A stretch of 63,004 bases of DNA, from positions 1 through 63,004 of the forward strand of contig JAJYET010000010.1 in the NCBI GenBank assembly GCA_021785655.1. The letters run 5' to 3'. The notes below the pieces were generated by a model that worked only from the letters and a program-made list of their open reading frames with translations, did no database searches and had not been told where the DNA came from. Each line of letters starts with the position of its first letter. The stretch's first letter is position 1. Positions 17,691 to 27,547 of this stretch are shown here, one piece after another. Origin of the DNA: a bacterium (GTDB lineage: Bacteria; Chloroflexota; Dormibacteria; Aeolococcales; Bog-877). Made by a program: the position numbers and the translations under genes.

Positions 17691-18783
17691 AGGCCAAGAG
17701 CCCGGCCGGCTCGCGCCCTACGGCCAACAACTCCCCCACCAGCTGGGCCGTGACGGGCGCCAGCAGGATCCCATTGCGGAAGTGGCCCAGTGCCAGGATC
17801 ACCCTGGGGTCCTGGGGCAGCGGCCCGATCACCGGGCCCGACTCCAGGAAGGGCCGCAGTCCCGCCCAAGCCCCGGAGAACGCGGCCTGGCCCAGGTCGG
17901 GGATCAACGACCGGGCCATCGCCGCCAGCCGGGCCACGCCCTCCAGGGTCGTCTCGGCCAGGTACCCGACCCGCTCCTCGGTGGCCCCGGCCAGGACCAG
18001 TCCGGAACGTTTCTGGAGGACGTAGCCGAAGTCCCCGAAGACGATCTCCGGCAGGGGCCGGCCGCGAGGGCGCAGGGCCAGCATCTGACCGCGCACGGGC
18101 TCGGGGCGCAGGCTCACCCCGAGCCCCCGGAGTAGCTGTTCCCCCCAGCTCCCGGTGGCCATCACCACCCGCTGCACGAGCTGGCGTTCCGCGCCCACGC
18201 TCACCTCCAGGAGGTCGCCGCGGGGACGCACCCTGGTCACCTCGGCCGAGAGTCGGAGCTGCACCCCGGCCCGGGTCCCGGCCAGGGCCAGGGCCTCAGC
18301 CAACCGGTGGCTGTGGACATGAGCGACGCCAGCGTAGTGAAGCCCGGCGACCACCTCGGGGCCCAGCTGCGGCACCTCCTGGCGCAGCTGCTCGAGACTC
18401 AGCAGCTCGGACACCTCCAGCCCCTGGGCCAGCTGCCATGCCCGGCGGATCTCCAGGTCCCCGACCACTTCCGAGCTGGTGGTGACCCGCAGCAGCCCGG
18501 AACCCTGGTACTCCACGTCGACGCCCGACTCCTCCCGGAGCTGCTCCGCCCACCCCGGCCAGAGGCCGGCGCTGCGCCTGGCGAGGTCGAAGAAGGGGCC
18601 CGGGGAGTGGGCCTCGGCGGCCGCGGCCAGCATCCCGGCGGCGGCCGCGGTCGCCTCGGCCCCCGGCTCTGACCTCCGCTCCAAGAGCGCCACGGAGCGG
18701 CCGGTCCTGGCGACCTCCCGGGCCACCGCCATCCCGATCACGCCAGCGCCGATCACCAGGCAGTCGAGCGGAGCGTCTCCCAT
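17662..18783 (-). CDS. thiO: Glycine oxidase ThiO-like FAD-dependent amine oxidase
   Basis: A DAO-family flavoenzyme of 373 aa that probably oxidises glycine to the imine used in thiazole (thiamine) synthesis. The FAD fold is at the start (DCLVIGAGVIGMAVAREVA), followed by the ThiO-like AAAAGMLAAAAEA; the C-terminal half has VRGQMLALRP, GYVLQKRSGLVLAGATEE and the closing GLRPFLESGPVIGPLP..ALGHFRNGILLAPVTA. The ATG at 18783 is taken rather than an upstream in-frame start. It is the last gene of a minus-strand run ppx-CHAD-thiO, 31 bases after the CHAD gene. No other thi gene is nearby, so a different glycine or sarcosine substrate remains possible. Confidence 0.85.
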   Translation of the reverse strand: MGDAPLDCLVIGAGVIGMAVAREVARTGRSVALLERRSEPGAEATAAAAGMLAAAAEAHSPGPFFDLARRSAGLWPGWAEQLREESGVDVEYQGSGLLRVTTSSEVVGDLEIRRAWQLAQGLEVSELLSLEQLRQEVPQLGPEVVAGLHYAGVAHVHSHRLAEALALAGTRAGVQLRLSAEVTRVRPRGDLLEVSVGAERQLVQRVVMATGSWGEQLLRGLGVSLRPEPVRGQMLALRPRGRPLPEIVFGDFGYVLQKRSGLVLAGATEERVGYLAETTLEGVARLAAMARSLIPDLGQAAFSGAWAGLRPFLESGPVIGPLPQDPRVILALGHFRNGILLAPVTAQLVGELLAVGREPAGLLAFSPRHILGG

Positions 18784-18814
18784 GTTCCCAGGATATCGGG
18801 GCGAGAAACCGGGA

Positions 18815-19738
18815 TCAGCTCCCCCCGGCACGGGAGGAGCGCCGCCTCTCCGGAAGGCAGGCCTGAGCCGCGGTGCGCCACCAGCCCCCCTGGTCCAGTC
18901 GGGCGAGCTCGATCTCGGCAGACTCCTGGGCCGCCTCCGTCTCCAGCTCCGCCCGGACCACGATGCGGCGCAGGGCCGGGCGCAGATCCGCCGGCCCCTG
19001 CTTGGCGGCCCGGTCCACCCACTCCACCAGCTCCCGCCACTCCCGAAGGGGCCCCAGCAGACCCAGGACGCTTGTGAGCTCCGCGATCACCACCTGGTGC
19101 TCGCGCGCCAGCGCCGGTGAGAAGAGCTCCAGCCCGTGCAGCAGGCGCTGGACCCGGCGCCGGCGGGAGGGCTCGAGTGGGCGGCCGGTCCGGGAGGCGG
19201 CCTCGAACAGCACGGGAAGCCGGACCCGGGCGAGCTGCACCGCCTCGGTGGCGGAGCCATCCCGCCGGACGACCGCGCCGAAGTTGGCCGCTGCCTCGAG
19301 CTCGGAGATGAGGCGGCGGCTAAGGATCTGCTCCCGGAGGGTGGCCTCCTCGAGGCGGGCGGATTCCAGAAGGGAGCGCAGCGCCTCCGGCTCCCGGCCT
19401 CGCCACCCGGGGGTGCTCGGCCCCTGGAGGGTTCCCCCCGGCGGCCCGACCGGCCCCAGGAGCTCCATGAGTAGCCGGATCCTAGCCCCGGCGCGCTCCA
19501 GGGGGCGGAGCTCGGCGGAAAGCTGGCGAAGCCGTCGCCGGGGCCCCCTCGAGTGCGGCTCCAGCTGGTCCGCGAGCGCCATCCAGAGCTCCCGCAGGCG
19601 GCGCGACGCCATCCGGCAGTCGGGGACCGCCTCGAGGTCCGCCGCCAGGGGAAGGCGGGCGGCCGCCCAGCGCAGCTGATCCGAGCGGTCGGCAAGGGTG
19701 AGGCGAGCCAGCTCCCCCGCCGAGACCCGCTCAGGCAC
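18815..19738 (-). CDS. Divergent CHAD-domain protein
   Basis: A 307-aa helical, Arg-rich protein. CHAD domains bind polyphosphate and are often beside Ppx or polyphosphate genes; this gene overlaps ppx by 8 bases. Two repeats of the family can be seen: AVPDCRMASRRLRELWMAL aligns with the usual VHxxRVxxRRLR start, and RRRRVQRLLHGLELFSPAL with the second-half motif. Odd: the first conserved His (VHD) is Pro here (VPD), and few histidines remain in the protein, although the basic positions are kept. It may still bind polyphosphate through Arg. Identification rests on pattern plus context. Confidence 0.7.
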   Translation of the reverse strand: MPERVSAGELARLTLADRSDQLRWAAARLPLAADLEAVPDCRMASRRLRELWMALADQLEPHSRGPRRRLRQLSAELRPLERAGARIRLLMELLGPVGPPGGTLQGPSTPGWRGREPEALRSLLESARLEEATLREQILSRRLISELEAAANFGAVVRRDGSATEAVQLARVRLPVLFEAASRTGRPLEPSRRRRVQRLLHGLELFSPALAREHQVVIAELTSVLGLLGPLREWRELVEWVDRAAKQGPADLRPALRRIVVRAELETEAAQESAEIELARLDQGGWWRTAAQACLPERRRSSRAGGS

Positions 19739-20693
19739 CGGCTCCCACCGCCACCTCGACCAGCCGCTCCTCGGCCCGCCACCAGCCCTCCCCGCGGCGC
19801 AAAAGCGCCAGGATCATGCCGTCCCTCAGCCCCCGCTCGGAGGCCCGCACCGACCGCAGCTGCAGCAGGTCCATGAGCTGGGCGAGGATGACCGCCCCCC
19901 CACGGCAGAGCCGCACCCGCTCCAGGTCAACCCCGCTGCGGCGGGCAAGGTCGGTGGCGGGTCCGACCCGGAAGAGCTCCAGCAGCAGCTCGACCTCGCG
20001 CGGACGGAGCGAGGATCCCTTGGCCTTTCCCAGCAGGCGCGGGAGGTTGGTGATGGTCCCACCGGTGCCCAGGACGAGGTGCCCGGTAGCCGGCTCGAGG
20101 TCCCGGTGCACTCGGCTCGCCACCAGCCGCTCCATGCTCCGCCATTCGGCGCTGGTCGGCGGATCGCCGCCCACAGCGGCCAGCAGCGTCCCCGACCCGA
20201 CCTTGATCGAGCGATCCCGGCAGATCCCCCCGGCGGGCCCGCTGGCCACCTGCGTCGAGGCTCCACCGATGTCCAGCACCATGCACTCCGCCCTCGGGGT
20301 CACCCCCAGGGTGGCGCCGTCGAAGGCCAGCTGGGCCTCGAGCTCGGGGGGGAGGATGTGGAGCCGGTCCACCCCCGCGCGCTGGGCGAGCTGCGCCGCC
20401 ACCTCCTCTCCGTTGGAGGCGGAGCGCAGCGCCTGGGTGGCCCCAACCGCGATCAGACGAGCCCCGTGGCGCCGGGCCTCCTGCACCTGGGCGGCGAGCA
20501 CCCTCCCCGCCAGCTCGAGCCGCTCCGGCCCCACCCTGCCGCTGGCAGCCACGTCCAACCCCAGCTGGACGAAGGCTCGGCGACGGAAGAGGGGCCGGGG
20601 ATGGGCGCCCTCGGGGGCGGCTGCCACCAGCAGGTGCACGGTGTTGCTGCCCACGTCGATGGCCGCCAGCCGGTCCGCCCGGGCCACCCGCAA
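19731..20693 (-). CDS. ppx: Ppx/GppA-type exopolyphosphatase or pppGpp phosphatase
   Basis: A 320-aa ASKHA-fold phosphatase that releases phosphate from polyphosphate or from pppGpp. The family motifs are present: AAIDVGSNTVHLLVA at the start, VLDIGGASTQVA for the phosphate 2 loop, and LVLGTGGTITNLPRLL. There is no C-terminal HD domain, so this is the short form common in Actinobacteria. The overlap with the CHAD gene and the divergent SixA-PhoR-PhoU-PhoB operon point to phosphate and polyphosphate metabolism as the theme of this region. Confidence 0.9.
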   Translation of the reverse strand: MRVARADRLAAIDVGSNTVHLLVAAAPEGAHPRPLFRRRAFVQLGLDVAASGRVGPERLELAGRVLAAQVQEARRHGARLIAVGATQALRSASNGEEVAAQLAQRAGVDRLHILPPELEAQLAFDGATLGVTPRAECMVLDIGGASTQVASGPAGGICRDRSIKVGSGTLLAAVGGDPPTSAEWRSMERLVASRVHRDLEPATGHLVLGTGGTITNLPRLLGKAKGSSLRPREVELLLELFRVGPATDLARRSGVDLERVRLCRGGAVILAQLMDLLQLRSVRASERGLRDGMILALLRRGEGWWRAEERLVEVAVGAGA

Positions 20694-20875
20694 ACCTCAG
20701 CCAGGCCAGCTGGCACTGCCGATCACGTCCCAAGTTTGCGCCGCCAGGCCGGCGGCCCGCCCGCTCCGGCCGTGTACCCTGGAACCGCAGTGCGGAGCGT
20801 ACGACGCCGACAGCCAGCCCCCCTCCCGCCCCGCCGGAGAGGGTTCCGCGGTTCGCTTCCTATGCCGGCCGGGCG

Positions 20876-21382
20876 ATGAGCGGCCAGCGAGCCATCTACC
20901 TGGTCCGGCATGCCGTGGCCGGCGAGCGGGGCGCCTTCGCCGGGCCGGACCCACTGCGGCCCCTGACCGTCACCGGCTGGCGCCAGGCGCTCGCCGTGGT
21001 GGACGTCCTGGTCCCGGTCGGGGTGAGGAGGTACCTTTCCAGCCCCTCGGTGCGCTGCCGTGACACGTTGATCCCGGCCGCCCACGCCGCCGCCCTGGAG
21101 ATAGAGGACGAGCCAGGGCTGTTCGAGGACCAGGAGCCATCCGGCCCCAAGGAGGCGCGTGAGCGGCTCGTCCAGCTCCTGGGGAAGGGGCCGGGGCCGC
21201 TCGCCATCTGCACCCACGGCAACCTCATGCTGGCCTTCGTGGAAGCTGCCGGAGGGCGCTCGCCTCGCTGTCCCAAGGGCGGGGTTTGGCGGTTGGAGGT
21301 GGACGGGGATGGCGCTGAGTGGGCCAGCCCGCTTTACCTCGGGCGGCTGGACCCGCAACAGCTGAGCTGGCGGGCGGAGTGA
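20876..21382 (+). CDS. sixA: SixA-like histidine phosphatase
   Basis: A 168-aa histidine-phosphatase-superfamily protein. The catalytic His is in YLVRHAVAGERG (RHG-type motif), a second Arg in YLSSPSVRCRDTL and the second His in LAICTHGNLML. SixA removes phosphate from phosphohistidine in phosphorelay proteins. The stop is fused to the GTG start of the PhoR-like kinase (GTGA), so the two are likely coupled and the kinase pathway could be its target. A five-codon reading frame (ATG at 20862) ends with a TGA that overlaps this ATG. Confidence 0.85.
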   Translation: MSGQRAIYLVRHAVAGERGAFAGPDPLRPLTVTGWRQALAVVDVLVPVGVRRYLSSPSVRCRDTLIPAAHAAALEIEDEPGLFEDQEPSGPKEARERLVQLLGKGPGPLAICTHGNLMLAFVEAAGGRSPRCPKGGVWRLEVDGDGAEWASPLYLGRLDPQQLSWRAE

Positions 21383-22446
21383 CCGGACCGGCGACCCCGG
21401 GGCCCACCCTGCAGGGTCAGGTCCTCCGGCTCCTGACCGAGCTGGGCTCGGATGCCACCCTGGTCGTGGGGCCCGACCGCAAGGTGGTCTGGGCCAGCCC
21501 CAACGCCGCCCGGATCCTCGGGCCCGAAGGTTCCCCCACAGAGCCGCTCCATGGAAGGGCCCTCAGCCAGGTGCTCCAGGACCCCCGGGCCGGAGAGCTG
21601 GTGGGGAGGGCGCTCGCAGAGGAGACGGTCCAGCGCGGGGAGATCGGCCACCAGGGGTGGCGGCGGGTGCTGCGCACGGTGGTGGCTCCCCTGCCCGAGG
21701 CCGATCACCAAAGGCTGGCGGTGGTGATCCTCTCCGACATCACCCATGAGCGCCGGCTCGGCCGCGCCCACCAGGACCTGATCGCCAACCTCTCCCATGA
21801 CCTGCGCACTCCACTGGCCAGCCTGACGCTCCTGGCGGAGACCCTGAACGGCGCCGCCCGGGACGATCCCGAGGCCACCCGGCTCTTCGCCGGGAGGATC
21901 GCGGCCGAGGCCGACCGCCTGCACGGGCTCGTGGCTGGGATCCTCGACCTGGCCCGGATCGAGGCCGGGGTCGAGGAGCCCACCCTGACCGAGGTCGACC
22001 TCCTGGAGCTCTGCCGAGAGGTGGTGGCCGCGCTCTCGCCCCAGGCCGAGCGCCGCCAGGTGCGGGTGGAGATCCAGGGCTCGGCCGTGGCCGCCAGCGC
22101 CGACCAGCCCCGGCTCTCGCGAGCCCTCTCCAGCGTCCTGGACAACGCCATCAAGTTCAGCCATCACGGGGGCGTGGTGCGGCTGGAGGTGGGGCCGGGT
22201 GACGGGGGGCCCCGGATCGCGGTCCGCGACCAGGGGCGAGGGATCTCGGCGGCGACCATGGCCCGCATCTTCGACCGCTTCTACAGCGGCGACCGCTCTC
22301 GCTCGGTGCCGGGCAGCGGGCTGGGGCTGACTATCGCCAAGGAGGCGGTCGAGCTCCAGGGGGGGGGGATCGAGGTCTCCAGCACCCCCGGTGAGGGGAC
22401 CGAGGTGGTGATCTCGCTGCGGAGCGCGCCGCCCCCCGGCGGCTGA
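21379..22446 (+). CDS. phoR: PhoR-like sensor histidine kinase without membrane segments
   Basis: A 355-aa histidine kinase. A PAS-like domain covers about residues 10-125 (DATLVVGPDRKVVWASPNAA, VVILSDITHERRLGR), followed by the HisKA box NLSHDLRTPLASLTLLAETL with the phospho-accepting His, then the N box LDNAIKFSHHGGVV, G1 VRDQGRGISAATMARIFDRF and G2 GSGLGLTIAKEAVELQGGG. The gene is followed by phoU and phoB, hence the name. Odd: no transmembrane helix, although PhoR proteins normally are membrane-bound and sense the Pst transporter, so it may read a cytosolic signal. GTG at 21379 overlaps the sixA stop. Confidence 0.87.
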   Translation: MTGPATPGPTLQGQVLRLLTELGSDATLVVGPDRKVVWASPNAARILGPEGSPTEPLHGRALSQVLQDPRAGELVGRALAEETVQRGEIGHQGWRRVLRTVVAPLPEADHQRLAVVILSDITHERRLGRAHQDLIANLSHDLRTPLASLTLLAETLNGAARDDPEATRLFAGRIAAEADRLHGLVAGILDLARIEAGVEEPTLTEVDLLELCREVVAALSPQAERRQVRVEIQGSAVAASADQPRLSRALSSVLDNAIKFSHHGGVVRLEVGPGDGGPRIAVRDQGRGISAATMARIFDRFYSGDRSRSVPGSGLGLTIAKEAVELQGGGIEVSSTPGEGTEVVISLRSAPPPGG

Positions 22447-22468
22447 GAGGTCATCTACCATCGCAACG

Positions 22469-23125
22469 TTGTCTGAGCCAGACCCGGGAAGCTACGAGAT
22501 CTCCGCCCTGCGCGACGGCGCGCGGGTGCAGGGCCAGATGGTGGCCGAAGCGGTGGCGGCCGCCATGGAGGGGCTGGCCGACCGGGACGGCGACCGGCTC
22601 CGCCGGGTGGTGGCCCGAGATCTGGAGATCAACGAGCGCCACCGGCAGGAGCGGGAGCTGGGAATCTCCATCCTCGCCACCCAGCACCCGGTCGGCGACC
22701 TGCTGCATGAGGTCTTCGGCCTGCTCCTCATCGCCTCGGAGCTGGAGCGGATGGGGGACCACGCCAAGAGCTGCGCCCGCTACGCCCTCCCGCTCATCGA
22801 GCTCAGCTCCCGGCCCCGGCTGGATTCGATCCTGAGCCTTGGCCACTATGTGGAGGAGCAGGTGTCCGACATCCTCTCCGCTGTCGCCGGCAGCGACTCC
22901 CGCCGGGCCCGGGACATCGCCGAGCGGGACGACCGCATCGACCGCATCTACCACCGGGTCTTCGACGACATGGTGGAGACCATGCGGGAACGGCCCGACT
23001 GGGCCTACGCCTGCACCAATCTGCTCCTCATCGCCCACAACCTGGAGCGGATCGCCGACCGGGTGACCAACATCGCCGAGGACCTGGTCTTCATGGCCAC
23101 CGGACAGCTGGTGGAGCTCGGCTAG
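22469..23125 (+). CDS. phoU: Phosphate uptake regulator PhoU
   Basis: PhoU links phosphate transport to PhoR and limits PhoB activation. The 218-aa protein has the two three-helix repeats with metal-binding patterns ELERMGDHAKSCARYA and NLERIADRVTNIAEDLVF. The start is a TTG at 22469, 22 bases after phoR, and the stop abuts phoB. No pstSCAB genes occur in this window. Confidence 0.93.
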   Translation: MSEPDPGSYEISALRDGARVQGQMVAEAVAAAMEGLADRDGDRLRRVVARDLEINERHRQERELGISILATQHPVGDLLHEVFGLLLIASELERMGDHAKSCARYALPLIELSSRPRLDSILSLGHYVEEQVSDILSAVAGSDSRRARDIAERDDRIDRIYHRVFDDMVETMRERPDWAYACTNLLLIAHNLERIADRVTNIAEDLVFMATGQLVELG

Positions 23126-23862
<737 letters not shown>

Positions 23863-23866
<4 letters not shown>

Positions 23867-24789
23867 GCCCAAGTCCGGTGGTGTCGCTGCGGGGGGTGAC
23901 CAAGTCCTACGGACCTCGAAGGGGGGTGATGGACCTCGACCTGGAGGTGGCCGAGGGCGAGCTGCTGGCCGTCCTCGGCCCCAACGGGGCTGGCAAGACC
24001 ACAAGCTTGGAGATCATGGAGGGATACCGCCGCCCGGACCGGGGCACGGTGCGGGTCCTGGGGCTCGATCCGGTTCGCGACCGCCGACGCTGCATCCCCC
24101 AACTGGGAATCATGCTCCAGGAGGGCGGGGTCTACCCCAGCCTCGCGGTGGGCGAGGCGGTGCGGCTGTTCGCCGCCTACTTTGCGAACCCGGTGCCCCC
24201 CGAAGAGCTCCTGCAGCTGGTCGGGCTCAGCGACCGGGCCCGCTCCCGCTACCGCACCCTCTCGGGGGGGGAGCGGCAGCGGCTCTCGCTGGCACTGGCT
24301 CTGGTGGGCCGCCCCCGGGTGCTGTTCCTGGACGAGCCCACCGCGGGGATGGATCCCAGGGCGCGCCTCCTCACATGGGAGGCCGTGCGGGAACAGCGCC
24401 GGAGGGGGGTCACGGTGCTGCTGACGACCCACTCCATGGAGGAGGCGGAGCGGCTGGCGGACCGGGTGGCCATCATCAACCAGGGCCGGCTCGTGGCCCT
24501 GGACACACCATCGGCGCTGATCGGGGCCGGTGGAGGTGGGGTGGTGGAGCTGGAGACTATCGAGGCCCTCACTCCCGAGGGCGAGGCGCGGCTCCTCGCC
24601 CTGGCTTCGGTGGAGAGGTCCCGGGAGGTGGCTCCGGGGCGATACCTGGTGAGGACCGCCAGCCCACCCCAGGCGCTGGTGGAGATCGCCTCGCTGCTGC
24701 GGGACGAGGGGCCCCCGGTGCTGCGGCTCCAGGTGGGCGGCGGCTCGCTGGAGGAGGTCTTCCTGGAGCTCACCGGGGGCAGCGAGTGA
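23863..24789 (+). CDS. ABC-2 type exporter, ATP-binding protein
   Basis: A 308-aa ATPase of the DrrA/CcmA class. Walker A is in AVLGPNGAGKTTSLEIMEGY, the signature in TLSGGERQRLSLALAL, Walker B in VLFLDEPTAGMDP and the switch His in VLLTTHSMEEAERLADR. A C-terminal domain of about 90 aa follows, as in drug and lipid exporters. The start is the GTG fused to the phoB stop. With the next gene it forms a complete exporter; the substrate is unknown, and its place in the pho operon suggests control by phosphate. Confidence 0.92.
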
Positions 24790-25532
24790 GGGAGCCCCAG
24801 CTGGTGGCGCCCTGGCCCCGGTCCCTCCGGGCCCAGCTCCGGGTCGAGCTTCTCCTTCTGCTGCGCCAGCCGGAGAACCTCCTCGTGATCCTGGTGCTGC
24901 CGGTCCTGCTCCTCGCCCTCTTCGCCGGGGCCCGGATCTTCCCGGCCGGCGCCGGGCGACCGGCAGACTTCCTCATCCCGGGAGTGATCACCGTGGCCCT
25001 CATGTCCACCGGCATGGTGACCCTGGGCATCTCCACCGCCTATCAGCGCTACTACCGGGTCCTGAAGCGGCTGGGAGGATCCCCGCTCCCGACCTTCGTC
25101 CTGGTGCTGGCCAAGGCGGGCGCGGTTCTCCTGGTGGAGGTCGGGCAGGTGGCGCTGCTGCTGGTCATCGGCCGGCTGTTCTTCGGCTGGAGCGGCGAGG
25201 TCCTGGGGGCCCTCCCCCTGATGCTCCTGGGCTCGGTCTGCTTCGCCGGCCTGGGGCTCACGCTGGCCGGGGCACTCCGCGCCGAGCTGACCCTGGGTGG
25301 GGCCAACGGCCTCTACCTCCTCTTCCTGGTGGTGGGTGGGGTGGTCCTGCCCATCGACCACCTTCCGGGCTGGCTCCAGCCGGTGGCGGGCGCACTGCCC
25401 CCAGCCCTTCTCAGCTCCGCCCTCAGGGCGGCGCTGGGCTCCACCGCCCAGACCGGGTCCACGGTCCTCCTGCTGGCGCTCTGGACCGTGGTCCTGGCCG
25501 GGTCCGCCTCCCTCCTCTTCCGCTGGGAGTGA
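24786..25532 (+). CDS. ABC-2 type exporter, membrane protein
   Basis: A 248-aa integral membrane protein with about six helices (for example LLVILVLPVLLLALFAGA, VALLLVIGRLFFGW, LYLLFLVVGGVVLPIDHLP). The ABC-2 pattern LPIDHLPGWLQPVAGALPPALLSSALR near the C terminus is typical of DrrB-like permeases (shown as a region near residues 183-209). The GTG start overlaps the ATPase stop as GTGA; the upstream part of the open frame lies inside the ATPase gene and is not translated. Confidence 0.88.
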   Translation: MREPQLVAPWPRSLRAQLRVELLLLLRQPENLLVILVLPVLLLALFAGARIFPAGAGRPADFLIPGVITVALMSTGMVTLGISTAYQRYYRVLKRLGGSPLPTFVLVLAKAGAVLLVEVGQVALLLVIGRLFFGWSGEVLGALPLMLLGSVCFAGLGLTLAGALRAELTLGGANGLYLLFLVVGGVVLPIDHLPGWLQPVAGALPPALLSSALRAALGSTAQTGSTVLLLALWTVVLAGSASLLFRWE

Positions 25533-25580
25533 GCTCTCAGGACGTGGTACGGTGAGCTCGCCACCTCAGGAGAGCCGCAA

Positions 25581-26237
25581 TTGAACCCCTTGGCGCGCCG
25601 CCACCAGCTGCCCAGCCCGCAGGAGGCGCTTTCCGGGCGCCCCCAGCCCATCCCCACGGCCGACACCCATTTCGTGCTGGGAACCCCGATCCTCCCCCCA
25701 TTCCCTGAGGAGCTGGGGCGCGCGGCCTTCGGGATGGGGTGCTTCTGGGGGGCAGAGCGCCTCTTCTGGAGGGTTCCCGGAGTCCGCGCCACAGCTGCCG
25801 GGTACGCCGGGGGGACGACCCCCAACCCCACCTACAAGGAGGTCTGCACCGGCCTCACCGGTCATGCTGAGGTGGTCCTAGTGGTCTTCGACCCCGCCCA
25901 GCTGAGCTATGACGGGCTGCTTCAGCTTTTCTGGGAGGGGCACGACCCCACCCAGGGGATGCGCCAGGGCAACGACGTAGGGACCCAGTACCGTTCCATC
26001 GTGCTCTGGACCGACGAGGGCCAGGCCGAGATCGCGGAGGCTTCCCGGGCGGCCTACCAGGTCGAGCTGGAGCGGGCCGGCCTGGGGCGGATCACCACCA
26101 CCATCGAGGAGCTGGGATCTTTCTACTACGCGGAGGAGTACCACCAGCAGTACCTGGCCAAGAACCCCTCCGGCTACTGCGGGCTGGGCGGGACGGGTGT
26201 CGCCTGCCCCACCGGGGTCCTCCAGGCCGAGGGCTGA
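25581..26237 (+). CDS. msrA: Peptide-methionine (S)-S-oxide reductase
   Basis: Repairs oxidised methionine (S epimer). The 218-aa protein has the catalytic cysteine in [13 protein letters not shown], then [27 protein letters not shown] and DHNPTQ-like [19 protein letters not shown]. Cysteines near the C terminus ([14 protein letters not shown]) probably resolve the disulfide. A TTG at 25581 with CAGGAGAG upstream is the start; a TACGGT at 25548-25553 may be a -10 element. An N-terminal extension of about 45 residues precedes the fold, as in several actinobacterial MsrA proteins. Confidence 0.94.
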   Translation: MNPLARRHQLPSPQEALSGRPQPIPTADTHFVLGTPILPPFPEELGRAAFGMGCFWGAERLFWRVPGVRATAAGYAGGTTPNPTYKEVCTGLTGHAEVVLVVFDPAQLSYDGLLQLFWEGHDPTQGMRQGNDVGTQYRSIVLWTDEGQAEIAEASRAAYQVELERAGLGRITTTIEELGSFYYAEEYHQQYLAKNPSGYCGLGGTGVACPTGVLQAEG

Positions 26238-26298
26238 GGCGGGGGACGGAGCGACCCGGGGGGCGCCCATCCGCAGGGCGCAGCCGGACCGGGACCGC

Positions 26299-26304
26299 TA
26301 GACT
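26299..26304 (+). promoter_or_regulatory. Possible -10 element of the hydrogenase operon
   Basis: TAGACT lies 57 bases before the GTG of the first hydrogenase gene, in the only gap upstream of the operon. No clear -35 hexamer is found 17 bases above it. Weak, based on position. Confidence 0.25.
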
Positions 26305-26361
26305 CAGCGGCGGAGGGACCGGCTCGCATCCGATCTGATCCGGTCTCGGCCCAGGGAGTGC

Positions 26362-27546
26362 GTGGCCGACCAATTTCCGCAGCCGGGGGACGATCGCGGG
26401 GCCGCGGCCGGTGCGGCTCGGATCGTGGACGGAGCCGGCCTGGATGCCGTCATCAGGGGCTTGCGGGGCCGGGGCTACCGGACCGTGGGCCCGGCGGTCC
26501 GGGACCGGGCCATCTCGCTCGCCGAGATCAGCGGCGTGGCCGACCTGCCCCGGGGATGGCACGACTCCCAGTCCCCTGGAAGCTACCGCCTGACACGGGG
26601 CACCGACCGCGAGATCTTCGGCTGGGCGGTCGGGGCGGACTCGGTGAAGCGCCAGCTTCTACCCCCGCGCGAGGTGGTCTGGCGGGCCGGTGCCTCCGAC
26701 CGGCTCCCGAGGGAGGAAGGGCCGGCCGAGTCGGTACCGCTGGCCCTGGTGGGAGTGAGGCCGTGCGAGGTGGCAGCGCTCAGGATTCTGGATCGGGTGC
26801 TGGGAGGAGGGCAGGTTGCCGATCCCCGGTACGCGGCCCGTCGGCAGGACCTGTTCGTCTGCACCGTGGAGTGCGGCTCCCCGGCCAGCACCTGTTTCTG
26901 CACCTCCATGGGCACGGGTCCGGGAGCCGAGTCGGGCTTTGACCTCGCCATTACGGAGATCCTGGAGGATGAGGAGCCCCGGTACCTGGTCCGGGTGGGC
27001 TCGGACCGCGGAGCCATGGTCCTCAACGAGGTGGAGAGCCGGCCGGCCACGCCCCAGGATGAGGCGGCCCGCCAGGAGGTTCTGGACCGGGCCGAGTCCC
27101 AGATGGGACTCAGGTTGGTGACCGACGGCCTGCCCGAGCTCCTGGAACGCAACCTGGAGCATCCCCGCTGGGACCAGGTCGCGTCGCGCTGCCTCTCCTG
27201 CGGCAACTGCACCCAGGTCTGCCCCACCTGCTTCTGCGTCTCGGTGGAGGACACGACCGACCTTGGCGGGACGGTCGAGCGCCGGCGGCGCTGGGCATCC
27301 TGCTTCGAGGTGGGGCACTCATACATTCACGGAGGGCCCGTGCGCCCCACCACCCGGTCCCGCTACCGCCAGTGGGCCACCCACAAGCTGGGAACCTGGC
27401 ACGCCCAGTTCGGGACCTCCGGATGTGTCGGCTGCGGCCGCTGCATCGCCTGGTGCCCGGTGGGAATCGACCTGCGAGAGGAGGTCTCGGCGATCCGGGC
27501 CGGCGACGGGCTCCGGGCGGCGGGACCGAGATCAGGAGGGGGATGA
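26362..27546 (+). CDS. hydB: [NiFe] hydrogenase (group 3b type) beta subunit, 4Fe-4S protein
   Basis: An electron-transfer subunit of a bidirectional NAD(P)-linked hydrogenase or sulfhydrogenase. The 394-aa protein carries [18 protein letters not shown] and [19 protein letters not shown] in the middle and two [4Fe-4S] motifs near the C terminus, [16 protein letters not shown] and [16 protein letters not shown]. This layout is that of HydB / anaerobic sulfite reductase subunit A. GTG at 26362 follows AGGGAG. It heads an operon that continues with a cyclic-nucleotide-domain protein, HydG, HydD, HydA and maturation genes, which fixes the assignment. Confidence 0.92.
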   Translation: MADQFPQPGDDRGAAAGAARIVDGAGLDAVIRGLRGRGYRTVGPAVRDRAISLAEISGVADLPRGWHDSQSPGSYRLTRGTDREIFGWAVGADSVKRQLLPPREVVWRAGASDRLPREEGPAESVPLALVGVRPCEVAALRILDRVLGGGQVADPRYAARRQDLFVCTVECGSPASTCFCTSMGTGPGAESGFDLAITEILEDEEPRYLVRVGSDRGAMVLNEVESRPATPQDEAARQEVLDRAESQMGLRLVTDGLPELLERNLEHPRWDQVASRCLSCGNCTQVCPTCFCVSVEDTTDLGGTVERRRRWASCFEVGHSYIHGGPVRPTTRSRYRQWATHKLGTWHAQFGTSGCVGCGRCIAWCPVGIDLREEVSAIRAGDGLRAAGPRSGGG

Positions 27547-27547
27547 G

